A stretch of 44,388 nt of DNA from an uncultured Flavobacteriales bacterium (GTDB lineage: Bacteria > Bacteroidota > Bacteroidia > Flavobacteriales_D > Sanyastnellaceae): positions 1-44,388 of the forward strand of contig CALJFZ010000031.1 of NCBI GenBank assembly GCA_938074325.1, given 5' to 3'. Each line of letters starts with the position of its first letter. Position 1 is the stretch's first letter. Shown here one piece after another: positions 26,442 through 35,400 of this stretch. The notes beneath the pieces were generated by a model. The model searched no databases. It was not told the DNA's origin and saw nothing but the letters and a program-made list of their open reading frames with translations. The translations under genes were made by a program, and so were the position numbers.

Positions 26442-26483
26442 GTTGTTTAACGATTTGGTTGTTTAAATTTCTCAGGGAGTAGT

Positions 26484-26491
26484 CAAAAATA
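26484..26491 (-). promoter_or_regulatory. -7 element of the copy-2 redoxin gene
   Basis: Reads TATTTTTG on the minus strand, a full TAnnTTTG match, 42 bases before ATG 26441. It gives a leader of roughly 35 bases and shows that this gene can be expressed apart from the DUF6029 gene upstream. Confidence 0.5.
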
Positions 26492-26511
26492 GCGTATTCT
26501 TTGCGTTTTCG

Positions 26512-28197
26512 TCAGAAACTGGACGAGAAATTGACCTCGAAGCCGTTGGATGCAGGAACGGCCCTGCACACGCCTCCAATGCAAAAGATTCCTTCCCGTC
26601 GTTTTCCATAACCGATGGAAAGCCGGTGAGGACCGTCAATGCGTCCCACTGCACCATAGAGATAATGGACCCGTGCCCCTTCGTTAGGATTGCCAAAATT
26701 GTACTGATCAATGATGCTTGCGAACCAGTGAGGGCTCCAAGTGTACTCCGCTACTACGGTCGCCCAATCTCCTTTGTCCTGCTCGGTAAACAAGGCTTGA
26801 AATTCGGTTCTCAAACTTTCCCGTTTCCGTGTTTTGATTTGGGTCTCGAGGACGTGAATGTCGGCGTAGACCATGCCCTTGAACGTGGTCGTCACAGGGG
26901 TGGCCAACGTGTTGAACTCAATGTTGTAGTACGTGTATTTCCACTTGAATTTTTTGGATTCCTTGCGGCTCACCTGGACATTGAAATCGCGAACAAACTT
27001 GTTGGGTCCGAAGCCCCATGAATTCCGTTCGTACCCGTTAACTAGGCCCTCGACACCGGCGAGGTTGGTCGTATCCAAGTCATTCGCAGCGGCGAAGTTG
27101 GCGCTGATTTTCGTGCCGTATTTGCCTCCGAGTTTGGTTCCCTTCGGAATGCTGTAAAAGATTTCTGCGCTGGCGCTGGACTCCCCAGAAATGACTGTCG
27201 CATAGGGGTACAAGGTGGCGGCGAGGTTGTAGGTGTGTTGCTGGGTGATGGCCGGGATGTAGTTGATGGGTAAATCAAACAACAGCACATCGCGGTCCGA
27301 TCGAAAGCTCATGTTGTCAACGGTTTTGGCGCTCAAACTCACACCCAAACCGCGCTGGGTGTAGCCAAGGTTGAGCAACAACGCTTCTCCGTTTCGGTAG
27401 ATGTACCCGTTATCGGCATTAGGGTCGTTGATTTTCCCTGCGTACTCAATCCCTGCAGACCATCCCCCGCGCAAGGCGTCGAGGCGGTAGGACCATGCTC
27501 CCACGTTTTCAGGTAATGTCAGCAGCAGGGAATCCTTGGAAATGGTCCCGCCGGCTTGGAATTTGCTCACAAAGCTGGCGCCGAGGGTCACTTTTGTCTT
27601 CCAATCGGTCCCGCCTTTCTCGGCAAGGAGGTAATTCAAATCCACGGTCCCGTCTACGGCTCGTACGGTGCCGGGGCCGTTGATGAGCCGGCTGTCAAAA
27701 TCAAGGCGCTGGCGGCCGTACAACGCCTTTACCTCGATTCCGTCAATCGGACGCAAAATCAATCGAACTCCGTCCAACGCATTGTCAATGCCCAAGGCAC
27801 GTTCCTCGTAGGCTCGTAGGACAATTCCGCTTCCAAATTGCTCGTAAAAGTTGCCCACCGTGAAGTCGACCTTTCCTTCTTTATCGGCATAGCGGGCGAA
27901 TCGATAGCCCACCCCACTGCCTTTGAATCTTCCAGGGAAACCGAGCACAGCGCTGAGGTAGGATTCGTAGCGCAAGCCGGCTGAAAACCCGCCTTGGTTG
28001 TAGATCAGATTGCCGAAGGCGTTGAATCCCGTTTTTTCAGGTGGAACGATAGCGCCGATGGCCGGATCCTCGCTGTACGATTGCCAGAGCATCTGGACAT
28101 TTCCGGTGACCGTGCCCGTTTCGGAGTTTCCACCCTGGCTCCATGCAGCAGTGCTGATCACCGCAGCACTTAGGGCGGTCAGTACAAATGCCCTCAT
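26512..28197 (-). CDS. DUF6029 family outer-membrane protein
   Basis: A 561-aa protein with a signal peptide ending at TAAWSQ and a long series of alternating strands (SAGLRYESYLSAVLG, VDFTVGNFYEQFGSGI, GIEVKALYGRQRLDF, TKVTLGASFVSKF and so on) ending in GFEVNFSSSF, where a terminal Phe is typical of outer-membrane barrels. The layout matches the DUF6029 family of Bacteroidota; the function of the family is not known. Its start overlaps the TlpA gene stop by four bases (ATGA), so it is coupled to that thioredoxin. Its position between redoxin genes suggests a part in the same process. Confidence 0.85.
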   Translation of the reverse strand: MRAFVLTALSAAVISTAAWSQGGNSETGTVTGNVQMLWQSYSEDPAIGAIVPPEKTGFNAFGNLIYNQGGFSAGLRYESYLSAVLGFPGRFKGSGVGYRFARYADKEGKVDFTVGNFYEQFGSGIVLRAYEERALGIDNALDGVRLILRPIDGIEVKALYGRQRLDFDSRLINGPGTVRAVDGTVDLNYLLAEKGGTDWKTKVTLGASFVSKFQAGGTISKDSLLLTLPENVGAWSYRLDALRGGWSAGIEYAGKINDPNADNGYIYRNGEALLLNLGYTQRGLGVSLSAKTVDNMSFRSDRDVLLFDLPINYIPAITQQHTYNLAATLYPYATVISGESSASAEIFYSIPKGTKLGGKYGTKISANFAAANDLDTTNLAGVEGLVNGYERNSWGFGPNKFVRDFNVQVSRKESKKFKWKYTYYNIEFNTLATPVTTTFKGMVYADIHVLETQIKTRKRESLRTEFQALFTEQDKGDWATVVAEYTWSPHWFASIIDQYNFGNPNEGARVHYLYGAVGRIDGPHRLSIGYGKRREGIFCIGGVCRAVPASNGFEVNFSSSF

Positions 28198-28691
28198 TCG
28201 ACCAGTTTCAAAAGTTCTTCGTACACCTCCTCCTCGTCTCCGTCAGCGTAGTTGTTGTGTTGCCATACGATTTCACCTGCTCCATTGACCAGGAAGGTGT
28301 GCGGCACATTGACCACCTGCATGGCCCGTGCGAAATCCTTGTTGGGGTCCAGGAGCACTTCGTAATCCCAAAGGACGCTGTTGACATACGGCGCAACGCG
28401 TCGGATGCTTCGCTGGTCGTCGATGCTGACTGCAACAATGTTGACCCCTGTTTCATCCTGCCAATCTTCGTACAGCTCAGCGTAATTGTTCAACTCGCGC
28501 TTGCACGGGCTGCACCACGTGGCCCAAAAGCAGATGAGGGTGGGCTGCCCCTCTACGGCCAAATCAGCCGTTGAAATGGATTCCCCAGAGAGGTTTTTCA
28601 ATTGAACAGCTGGAAGCGACTGCGCATGAGCAACGCTCATCCCTGCACATAGCAGGAAGGCAGTTAGGAGGAACGTGTGGATTCGAAGCAT
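28194..28691 (-). CDS. TlpA-family thioredoxin, periplasmic
   Basis: A 165-aa exported thioredoxin-like protein. A signal peptide ends at AHAQS; the fold follows with FWATWCSPCKREL (C60, C63), then NIVAVSIDDQRS, VLLDPNKDFA, and the cis-Pro loop VVNVPHTFLV. TlpA/ResA-type proteins of this size usually reduce disulfides in the envelope. No sorting domain or lipobox is present, so it should stay in the periplasm. ATG 28691 begins the signal peptide; the frame is open back to 28856 without sense. It is the first gene of the run and is coupled to the DUF6029 gene by an ATGA overlap. Confidence 0.92.
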   Translation of the reverse strand: MLRIHTFLLTAFLLCAGMSVAHAQSLPAVQLKNLSGESISTADLAVEGQPTLICFWATWCSPCKRELNNYAELYEDWQDETGVNIVAVSIDDQRSIRRVAPYVNSVLWDYEVLLDPNKDFARAMQVVNVPHTFLVNGAGEIVWQHNNYADGDEEEVYEELLKLVE

Positions 28692-28779
28692 GTGGGGTTT
28701 CAATCTTGAGAGAGACAAATTAAACGGAAAGTGGTTAAAGCTTGTCCGTTGCAGCACACAAATTCCACACCAATCTCGG

Positions 28780-28787
28780 TATCTTCG
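28780..28787 (+). promoter_or_regulatory. Variant -7 element, near-leaderless gene
   Basis: TATCTTCG differs from TAnnTTTG at one base and ends five bases before ATG 28793. The spacing is the same as at 9277 and 16812, which supports it despite the mismatch. Confidence 0.35.
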
Positions 28788-28792
28788 CCCCC

Positions 28793-29560
28793 ATGAAGAT
28801 GAAAACGCTGTTTTTTTCGGCATTGGTTTGTGCCATGATAAGCCCGGTGCTGTCATGGGCTCAGCCTACGTTGGTGGATCCGATTGAAATTTTTGAAGGG
28901 TCCCTGGATGATCCGGAAAACGATGAGATTGCGCTGCATTGGGACGTCACCAACTTGACCGATGATACCCTTAGTTTGATGGTGACTCGAAACATCATCC
29001 AGTTGGTCAGTCCATACAACCTTCCCTATACAGAGGGGGAGCCCGGTGCTTACGACCGTTTTTGCTGGGGTCCGCTGTGCTACCCCTTCGGTACGTTCAG
29101 TTCCTTCTCGACGGCGGGCTACCTCGTTGAGTTAATGCCCAATGAAACCGACACCACCTTCATCGCGGACTACTACCCTGCAGGTATCGCGGGTGTTACG
29201 GGCTTTGAATATTGTTTCCACCCCGCTGGAGAAATCGCAGCAGGCACGTGCCAAGAAGTTTTGTTCTGCTTGGATGCAGAAAATTGCGCGTTGAGTGTGA
29301 ATGAATCCGCCATTGAAACATCGCCTGTCTTTCCTCAGCCCATCACCGGACTTTCTTCGTTTCCGTACCACCTAAACGGTGCTGTTCAAGCGGAGTTGAT
29401 GATCCACAATGCTGCTGGGCAAGCGGTGGAACAGCGTACGTTGCGTGCTCAACACGGTGTGGTCTACCTCCAGGCTTCGGATTACCCGGCGGGCATGTAC
29501 ATCTTGTCCATCATCACCGATGAAGGCCAGCGAGTTTCTGAGCAATTCCTGGTCCAGTAA
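28793..29560 (+). CDS. Secreted six-cysteine protein with T9SS sorting domain
   Basis: A 255-aa secreted protein I do not recognise. A signal peptide ends at LSWAQ. The mature part is a beta-rich domain starting DPIEIFEGSLDDPENDEIALHWDV with six cysteines, two in RFCWGPLCYPFG and four between EYCFHPAGE and AENCAL, which could form three disulfides. The C-terminal 75 residues are a T9SS type A sorting domain (FPQPITGLSSF...MIHNAAGQAV...AGMYILSIITDEG). The start is ATG 28793 (MKMKTLFF); the frame is open to 28742. It stands divergent from the TlpA gene, so a disulfide-rich cargo lies beside a cluster of thioredoxins. Confidence 0.8.
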   Translation: MKMKTLFFSALVCAMISPVLSWAQPTLVDPIEIFEGSLDDPENDEIALHWDVTNLTDDTLSLMVTRNIIQLVSPYNLPYTEGEPGAYDRFCWGPLCYPFGTFSSFSTAGYLVELMPNETDTTFIADYYPAGIAGVTGFEYCFHPAGEIAAGTCQEVLFCLDAENCALSVNESAIETSPVFPQPITGLSSFPYHLNGAVQAELMIHNAAGQAVEQRTLRAQHGVVYLQASDYPAGMYILSIITDEGQRVSEQFLVQ

Positions 29561-29608
29561 TCGGCCGCACTCTCTGCACGAACGTCCGCTAACCCTCAAT
29601 AGCCACGG

Positions 29609-31882
29609 ATGAACTCATCAAGCAAACGCGAAGCGCTCGAATACCACAGCCGAGGAAGGAAAGGGAAGATTGAAGTCCTCCCCACCAAGCCGTACAGCTC
29701 TCAAAAGGACTTGGCTTTGGCCTACAGTCCAGGCGTAGCCGAGCCCTGCAAGGCCATCGCTGAGAATCAGGAGGATGTTTACAATTACACGGCCAAAGGA
29801 AACTTAGTAGCCGTCATCACCAACGGAACCGCGGTGCTCGGGTTGGGCGACATCGGTCCCGAGGCGAGCAAACCGGTGATGGAGGGAAAAGGCGTGCTGT
29901 TCAAGGTCTTCGCGGACATCGATGTGTTCGACATTGAAGTCGATGCCAGCGATCCGGAGCAGTTCATTTCAACGGTAAAGGCCATTGCTCCGACGTTCGG
30001 GGGCATCAACTTGGAGGACATCAAAGCGCCGGAAGCCTTCGAGATTGAACGACGCTTGAAAGCGGAATTGGACATTCCAGTCATGCACGATGACCAGCAC
30101 GGTACGGCCATCATATCAGCAGCTGCATTGCTCAATGCCCTCGAACTGGCAGGAAAATCCATCCAAGACATCCGCATTGTCGTCAGCGGCGCAGGCGCGG
30201 CGGCGATGAGTTGCCTCGATTTGTACGAGCAACTGGGGATGAGCGCCGGGCAAATCGACGTATTTGACAGCAAGGGTCACATCAATACGGCCCGCGAAGG
30301 ATTGGATGCCTCGAAGCAACGCTACGCCAACGACCGCCGGTTCTCGGATTTGAAGTCGGCGATGCAGGATGCGGATGTGTTCTTGGGCTTGAGCAAAGGG
30401 GGACTGGTCTCCGCCGACATGGTGGCTGGAATGGCAGAAAACCCGATTGTGTTCGCCTTGGCCAATCCTGAGCCGGAGATCGGTTACGAGGAAGCAATGG
30501 ACGTGCGCGAGGACATCATCATGGCGACAGGGCGTTCCGACCACCCCAACCAAGTAAACAACGTCTTGGGTTTTCCATTCATTTTCCGAGGAGCCTTGGA
30601 TGTGCGTGCCACGGCCATCAACGATGCCATGAAGCTCGCCGCTGTTCGTGCCATTGCCGACTTGGCGAAGGAAAACGTGCCCGATGAGGTTTCGGAAGCT
30701 TACGGCAACCAATCATTTGTTTTCGGTCGAGATCTGATCATTCCCAAGCCCCTTGACCCCCGCCTGATCACTTACGTCGCCCCTGCGGTAGCCAAGGCGG
30801 CCATGGAATCAGGAGTTGCGAAGCATGAAATCAAGGATTGGGATGCTTACCGCAAAGCCCTGCTTGACCGCATTGGATACGATTCTGGTTTCGCCCGGAC
30901 CATTGCCGATCGCGCTAAAAAGTCACCGAAACGCGTCGTATTCGCAGAAGCGGATCACTACCGCGTGCTCAAGGCTGCGGAACAAGCTAAAGAGGAGGGA
31001 ATCGCTCAGCCGATCTTGCTTGGCCGGCGCTCGGTCATCGAAAGTTTAATCGAGGAACACAGCCTCGAATTGGAGGGAGTGGAAGTGATCAACCCCCGTT
31101 CCGATGAAGAATTTGAACGACGCAAGGCATTTGGTGAGGAATTTTTCCAGCTCCGCATGCGCCACGGCCTGACTGCCCGAGAGGGCGAACGCCTCATGCG
31201 CCAACGCAATTATTACGGCGCCATGATGGTGCGCACTGGGATGGCCGATTCCCTGATCAGTGGATTGACTCGGACCTACCCCAGCGTAATCCGCCCAGCA
31301 CTGCAAGTGATCGGGAAAGCCGATGACGTCGACAAGGTGGCGGGCATGTACATCCTCGAGACGAAGCGAGGCCCGATGTTTTTCGCGGACACGACTGTGA
31401 ACCTGGATCCTACGGCCGAGGAAATTGCGTCGATTGCCGCATTGACTGCGAAAGCCGTGCGCAACCTGCGCATCGTCCCGCGCATCGCGCTTCTGAGTTA
31501 CTCCAACTTCGGTTCTGCCGGAGGAGCCGATGCCGAAAAGATGGCGGAGGCAGCGCGCATTTTGAAAGAGCGTCACCCAGACCTCATTGTCGACGGCGAG
31601 ATCCAAGCCAATTTCGCCTTGAACGATGAATTGCTTTCGGAGTCATTCCCGTTCTCCACCTTGCGCAACAAGCGGGTGAACACGTTGATTTTCCCCAACT
31701 TGGCGTCGGGCAATATTGCGTACAAACTGCTGCAGGAAATGGCGGGTATTGAGGTGCAGGGACCTGTTCTGCTCGGCATGCGCAAGTCGTTCCATGTGCT
31801 GCAGATGGGATCTTCCGTGAGGGAGATTCACGACATGGTCCGCCTCGCTGTTGTTGACGCACAAATCAAAAGCAACGCATGA
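29609..31882 (+). CDS. maeB: NADP-dependent malic enzyme with phosphotransacetylase-like domain
   Basis: A 757-aa hybrid malic enzyme that converts malate to pyruvate and CO2 with reduction of NADP+. The first 420 or so residues are the malic enzyme: LAYSPGVAEPCKAI, MEGKGVLFKVFADID, NLEDIKAPEAFEIE, MHDDQHGTAI and the nucleotide-binding VVSGAGAAAMSC. The remaining part is the phosphate acetyltransferase-like domain (VVFAEADHYRVLKAA, NPRSDEEFERR, RNYYGAMMVRTGMADSLISG), which in such hybrids acts in acetyl-CoA control rather than catalysis. Length is normal. Its last codon overlaps the ruvA start (ATGA). Confidence 0.96.
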   Translation: MNSSSKREALEYHSRGRKGKIEVLPTKPYSSQKDLALAYSPGVAEPCKAIAENQEDVYNYTAKGNLVAVITNGTAVLGLGDIGPEASKPVMEGKGVLFKVFADIDVFDIEVDASDPEQFISTVKAIAPTFGGINLEDIKAPEAFEIERRLKAELDIPVMHDDQHGTAIISAAALLNALELAGKSIQDIRIVVSGAGAAAMSCLDLYEQLGMSAGQIDVFDSKGHINTAREGLDASKQRYANDRRFSDLKSAMQDADVFLGLSKGGLVSADMVAGMAENPIVFALANPEPEIGYEEAMDVREDIIMATGRSDHPNQVNNVLGFPFIFRGALDVRATAINDAMKLAAVRAIADLAKENVPDEVSEAYGNQSFVFGRDLIIPKPLDPRLITYVAPAVAKAAMESGVAKHEIKDWDAYRKALLDRIGYDSGFARTIADRAKKSPKRVVFAEADHYRVLKAAEQAKEEGIAQPILLGRRSVIESLIEEHSLELEGVEVINPRSDEEFERRKAFGEEFFQLRMRHGLTAREGERLMRQRNYYGAMMVRTGMADSLISGLTRTYPSVIRPALQVIGKADDVDKVAGMYILETKRGPMFFADTTVNLDPTAEEIASIAALTAKAVRNLRIVPRIALLSYSNFGSAGGADAEKMAEAARILKERHPDLIVDGEIQANFALNDELLSESFPFSTLRNKRVNTLIFPNLASGNIAYKLLQEMAGIEVQGPVLLGMRKSFHVLQMGSSVREIHDMVRLAVVDAQIKSNA

Positions 31883-32475
31883 TTCATCATTTGAGGGGAA
31901 GGCTGGTCGAAAAGACGCCCACGTATGCAGTGGTCGAATGCGACGGCGTGGGCTATCAAGTCCACATCAGCCTCAATACGTTCGAACAGTTGGGAAATGA
32001 AGAGGGAGTGATGTTGCATACGCACTTGGTGGTCCGAGAGGATGCCCAATTGCTGTATGGATTCAGTCAGCCGGAAGAACGCAGTCTGTTCCTGCTGCTG
32101 TTAGGTGTGAGTGGTGTTGGGGCCAGTACTGCCCGCATGATCCTCAGCGCGATGAGTGTGGAGCAAGCGACGCAATCCATTCAAGCGGGGGATGTCAATG
32201 CCATGAAGAGCGTCAAAGGAATTGGGGCGAAAACGGCCCAGCGTATCATCATCGATTTACAGGACAAACTCGGTGCCATCGACGCGCCGATGACGACAGG
32301 CTCAACAGGCGGACAAGGCGCACACAATAATTCTCGGCAAGAGGCGTTAATTGCGCTCACGACCCTCGGTTTTGACCGGGCGCGTTGCGAGAAGACACTG
32401 GACCAAACAATGAAGGAATCGCCCGACATGACTGCGGTGGAGGATTTGATTAAACACGCTTTGAAGCGGATGTGA
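31879..32475 (+). CDS. ruvA: Holliday junction DNA-binding protein RuvA
   Basis: RuvA binds the four-way junction as a tetramer and loads RuvB. The 198-aa protein has the N-terminal OB domain (MIHHLRGRLVEKTP, VECDGVGYQVHIS), the two helix-hairpin-helix motifs (LLGVSGVGASTARMIL and MKSVKGIGAKTAQRIIIDL), and the C-terminal RuvB-binding helices after an acid- and Gly-containing linker. It overlaps maeB by four bases, and its TGA shares a base with the sprA ATG. ruvB lies about 28 kb away at 3454, so the pair does not form an operon here. Confidence 0.96.
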   Translation: MIHHLRGRLVEKTPTYAVVECDGVGYQVHISLNTFEQLGNEEGVMLHTHLVVREDAQLLYGFSQPEERSLFLLLLGVSGVGASTARMILSAMSVEQATQSIQAGDVNAMKSVKGIGAKTAQRIIIDLQDKLGAIDAPMTTGSTGGQGAHNNSRQEALIALTTLGFDRARCEKTLDQTMKESPDMTAVEDLIKHALKRM

Positions 32476-35400
32476 TGTTGACTGACCGAATTCGATATAC
32501 GCGTTGGTTGGCTTTGTTGGCAGGGTTGTGGCTGGTTGGCAATGTGCATGCACAATCGTCAGAAGACACGGCGAATGACTCCCTTCCCATTGTCTTGCCT
32601 TTCCCGTTTGGTGGTGAAGACCAATTCAACCCAACTGAGAGTCCGTCAGGATTTGATTTCGCCTGGCCTGAAAACTTCACGTACGAGATTGTTTTCGACG
32701 AGGAGACGGGTTTGTACGGCATCCAGCAACGCATTGGTGATACGCTGCGTTACCGTCCATCGACGTTCCTGACGTTGGACGAGTACCTCGATTACGACAT
32801 CACCGGGAATTTGACCGAATACTGGACCGATCTTCAAGCAGAGGACGACGAGGCAGAACGCGCATTTGCGCCGAAATTAACGGTGGACAGCGAACTGTTC
32901 GAGACCATTTTCGGAAGCAACGAAATCGAAATCAAGCCCCAAGGTTCGGCTGAGTTGACCTTCGGGATTAACATTTCGGACACCGAAAACCCACGAATTC
33001 CAGAGCGTCAGCGCCGCATCACTACGTTCGACTTTGACCAACGCATTCAGTTGAATATCGGAGGTAAGATTGGCGATAAGATTGACCTCGGCACAAACTA
33101 CAATACCGAAGCACTTTTCGACTTCGAAAACCAGATGAATATTGGCTTCCAAGGGGAAGAAGATGACATCCTGAAGAATTTCGAAGCGGGCCACATCTCC
33201 ATGCCGTTGCCGGGGACGCTCATCACCGGAAGCCAAAGCTTGTTCGGGGTGAAACTGGAAACCCAATGGGGACGACTGTACAACACGACCGTGTTCTCCC
33301 AACAGAAAGGCGAGCGGAAGGAAATCGAGGTCGAAGGAGGAGCCCAGACACAGGAATTCAACATCCGCGCTGACGATTACGAGGCGAACCGGCACTACTT
33401 CCTGTCGCAGTATTTCTTGGACCAGTATGACGAGGCCATGCGCAGCTTGCCGGTCCCGAACTCGGGTGTGAACATTACGCGTATCGAAGTCTGGGTGGTG
33501 AACACCCAAGCGAATACGCAGGACGTCCGTAACGTCATTGGCTTCACCGATTTGGGTGAGCATCCCGATTACATTTCATCTAACCTGCCGGTGGAGACGT
33601 TGGTCGGGGATTCCGTGACGGACTTGCGCAATCCGACAAACGCGAACAACCAGCTCTTCGACATGATGGTCAATGACCCGAACGTTCTCGGGTTTACCGG
33701 AGCCAATGGGGCCATTGCAGGAATGAACTTGGGATTGAACCAGGGCATCCACTACGAACGTGTGGGGAATGCGCGGAAGCTTGCTCCAACGGAGTTTACG
33801 TACAACGCACGTCTGGGATTCATCTCTTTGCGGCAGGCATTGAACAACGCCGAGGTCCTCGCCGTAGCGTACGAATACACGTTGGGCGGTGAGACCTACC
33901 AGGTGGGTACGATTTCGCAGGACGGTTATACCGCGCCGGACGCCTTGATGCTGAAGATGCTCAAGTCGAGCATCACTCAGCTGCGCTTGAGCAACGGCGA
34001 TCAAGCCCCACTTTGGAAAATCATGATGAAGAACGTCTACTCCATGCAGGCGTTTGGGCTGAGTGAAGAGAATTTCCGATTGAACATCTGGTACAACGAT
34101 CCCGCTACCGGGGTGGACTTGAACTACATCCCGCGGAATCCGTTGGATGGGACGCTGTTGATCCAGCTGCTCGGCATGGACCGGCTGGACATCAATGGAA
34201 TGAACCAGCCCGACGGGGTCTTCGATTTTGTCGACAATGCGGCGACGATGGGCGGAACCATCCACAGCCAAAACGGCCGGATTTTCTTCCCGTCGGCAGA
34301 ACCGTTTGGTTCAAACCTGGCGCGGGAAATTGAAGAACGCGTGGAGGATCCAGACCTCGCGGCAAACCTCATTGAAAGCATCGTTTTCCAGCCGCTTTAC
34401 GACAGCACGAAAACGGCTGCACAGCAGATTCCCGCCTTGAATCGCTTCAGCATCAAAGGGGAATTCCAGAGCCAAACCAGCAGCGAGATTGCGTTGCAGG
34501 CGATGAACATTCCAGAAGGGTCCGTGACAGTCACGGCCGGCGGGGTGCGCTTGATTGAAAACCAAGACTACACGGTCGACTACCAGTTGGGCCGGGTGCG
34601 CATCATCAACGACGGTCTCTTGGAATCCGGTCGCAACATCAAGGTGTCGTTGGAAAGCAACTCGCTGTTCAGCATTCAAACCAAAACCATGATGGGGACG
34701 CGGTTTGATTACGCGATCGGGGATCGTTTCAACATGGGGGCGACCATGCTCAACCTCCGCGAACGTCCGTTGACCCAGAAGGTCAACATTGGCAACGAGC
34801 CGGTAAACAACTCCATCGTCGGTGCAGACTTTAGCTACCAATCAGAGAGTCAATTCCTGACAGAATTGGTCGACGCTCTGCCGTTTTATGAAACCAGTGC
34901 TGCCTCGAGCATTGACATCGCTGCGGAGGCCGCTTACTTGATTCCCGGCCACAGCCGGGCAATTGGGCAGGACGGGAATGCGTACATCGACGACTTCGAG
35001 GGCAGCCAGTCGGCCATCGACATCCGATCTGTCAACCGCTGGTTCCTGGCTTCGACCCCGAAGCTGCAACCCAACCTGTTCCCCGAAGGAAACTTGGAGG
35101 ACAGCCTGATCTACAACTACAACCGTGCGGCGCTGAGTTGGTACACAGTAGACCCGCAGTTCTTCCGAGGATCGGGGTTGCAGGACGGCCAAGTCAGCGC
35201 AGAGATCAAGAGCGACCACCGCACGCGGGAAGTCCTCGAAGGAGAGGTGTTCCCGAACCGGGAATTGCCCACGGGTACGCCGCCCAACATCCCGACGCTG
35301 GACATGACGTTCCGCCCAGACGAACGCGGTCAGTACAATTACGAAGTGCCGGAGGGAGCGGATGGAATTTCAGCGGGCCTGACCGTGGAAGGTGCACTGG

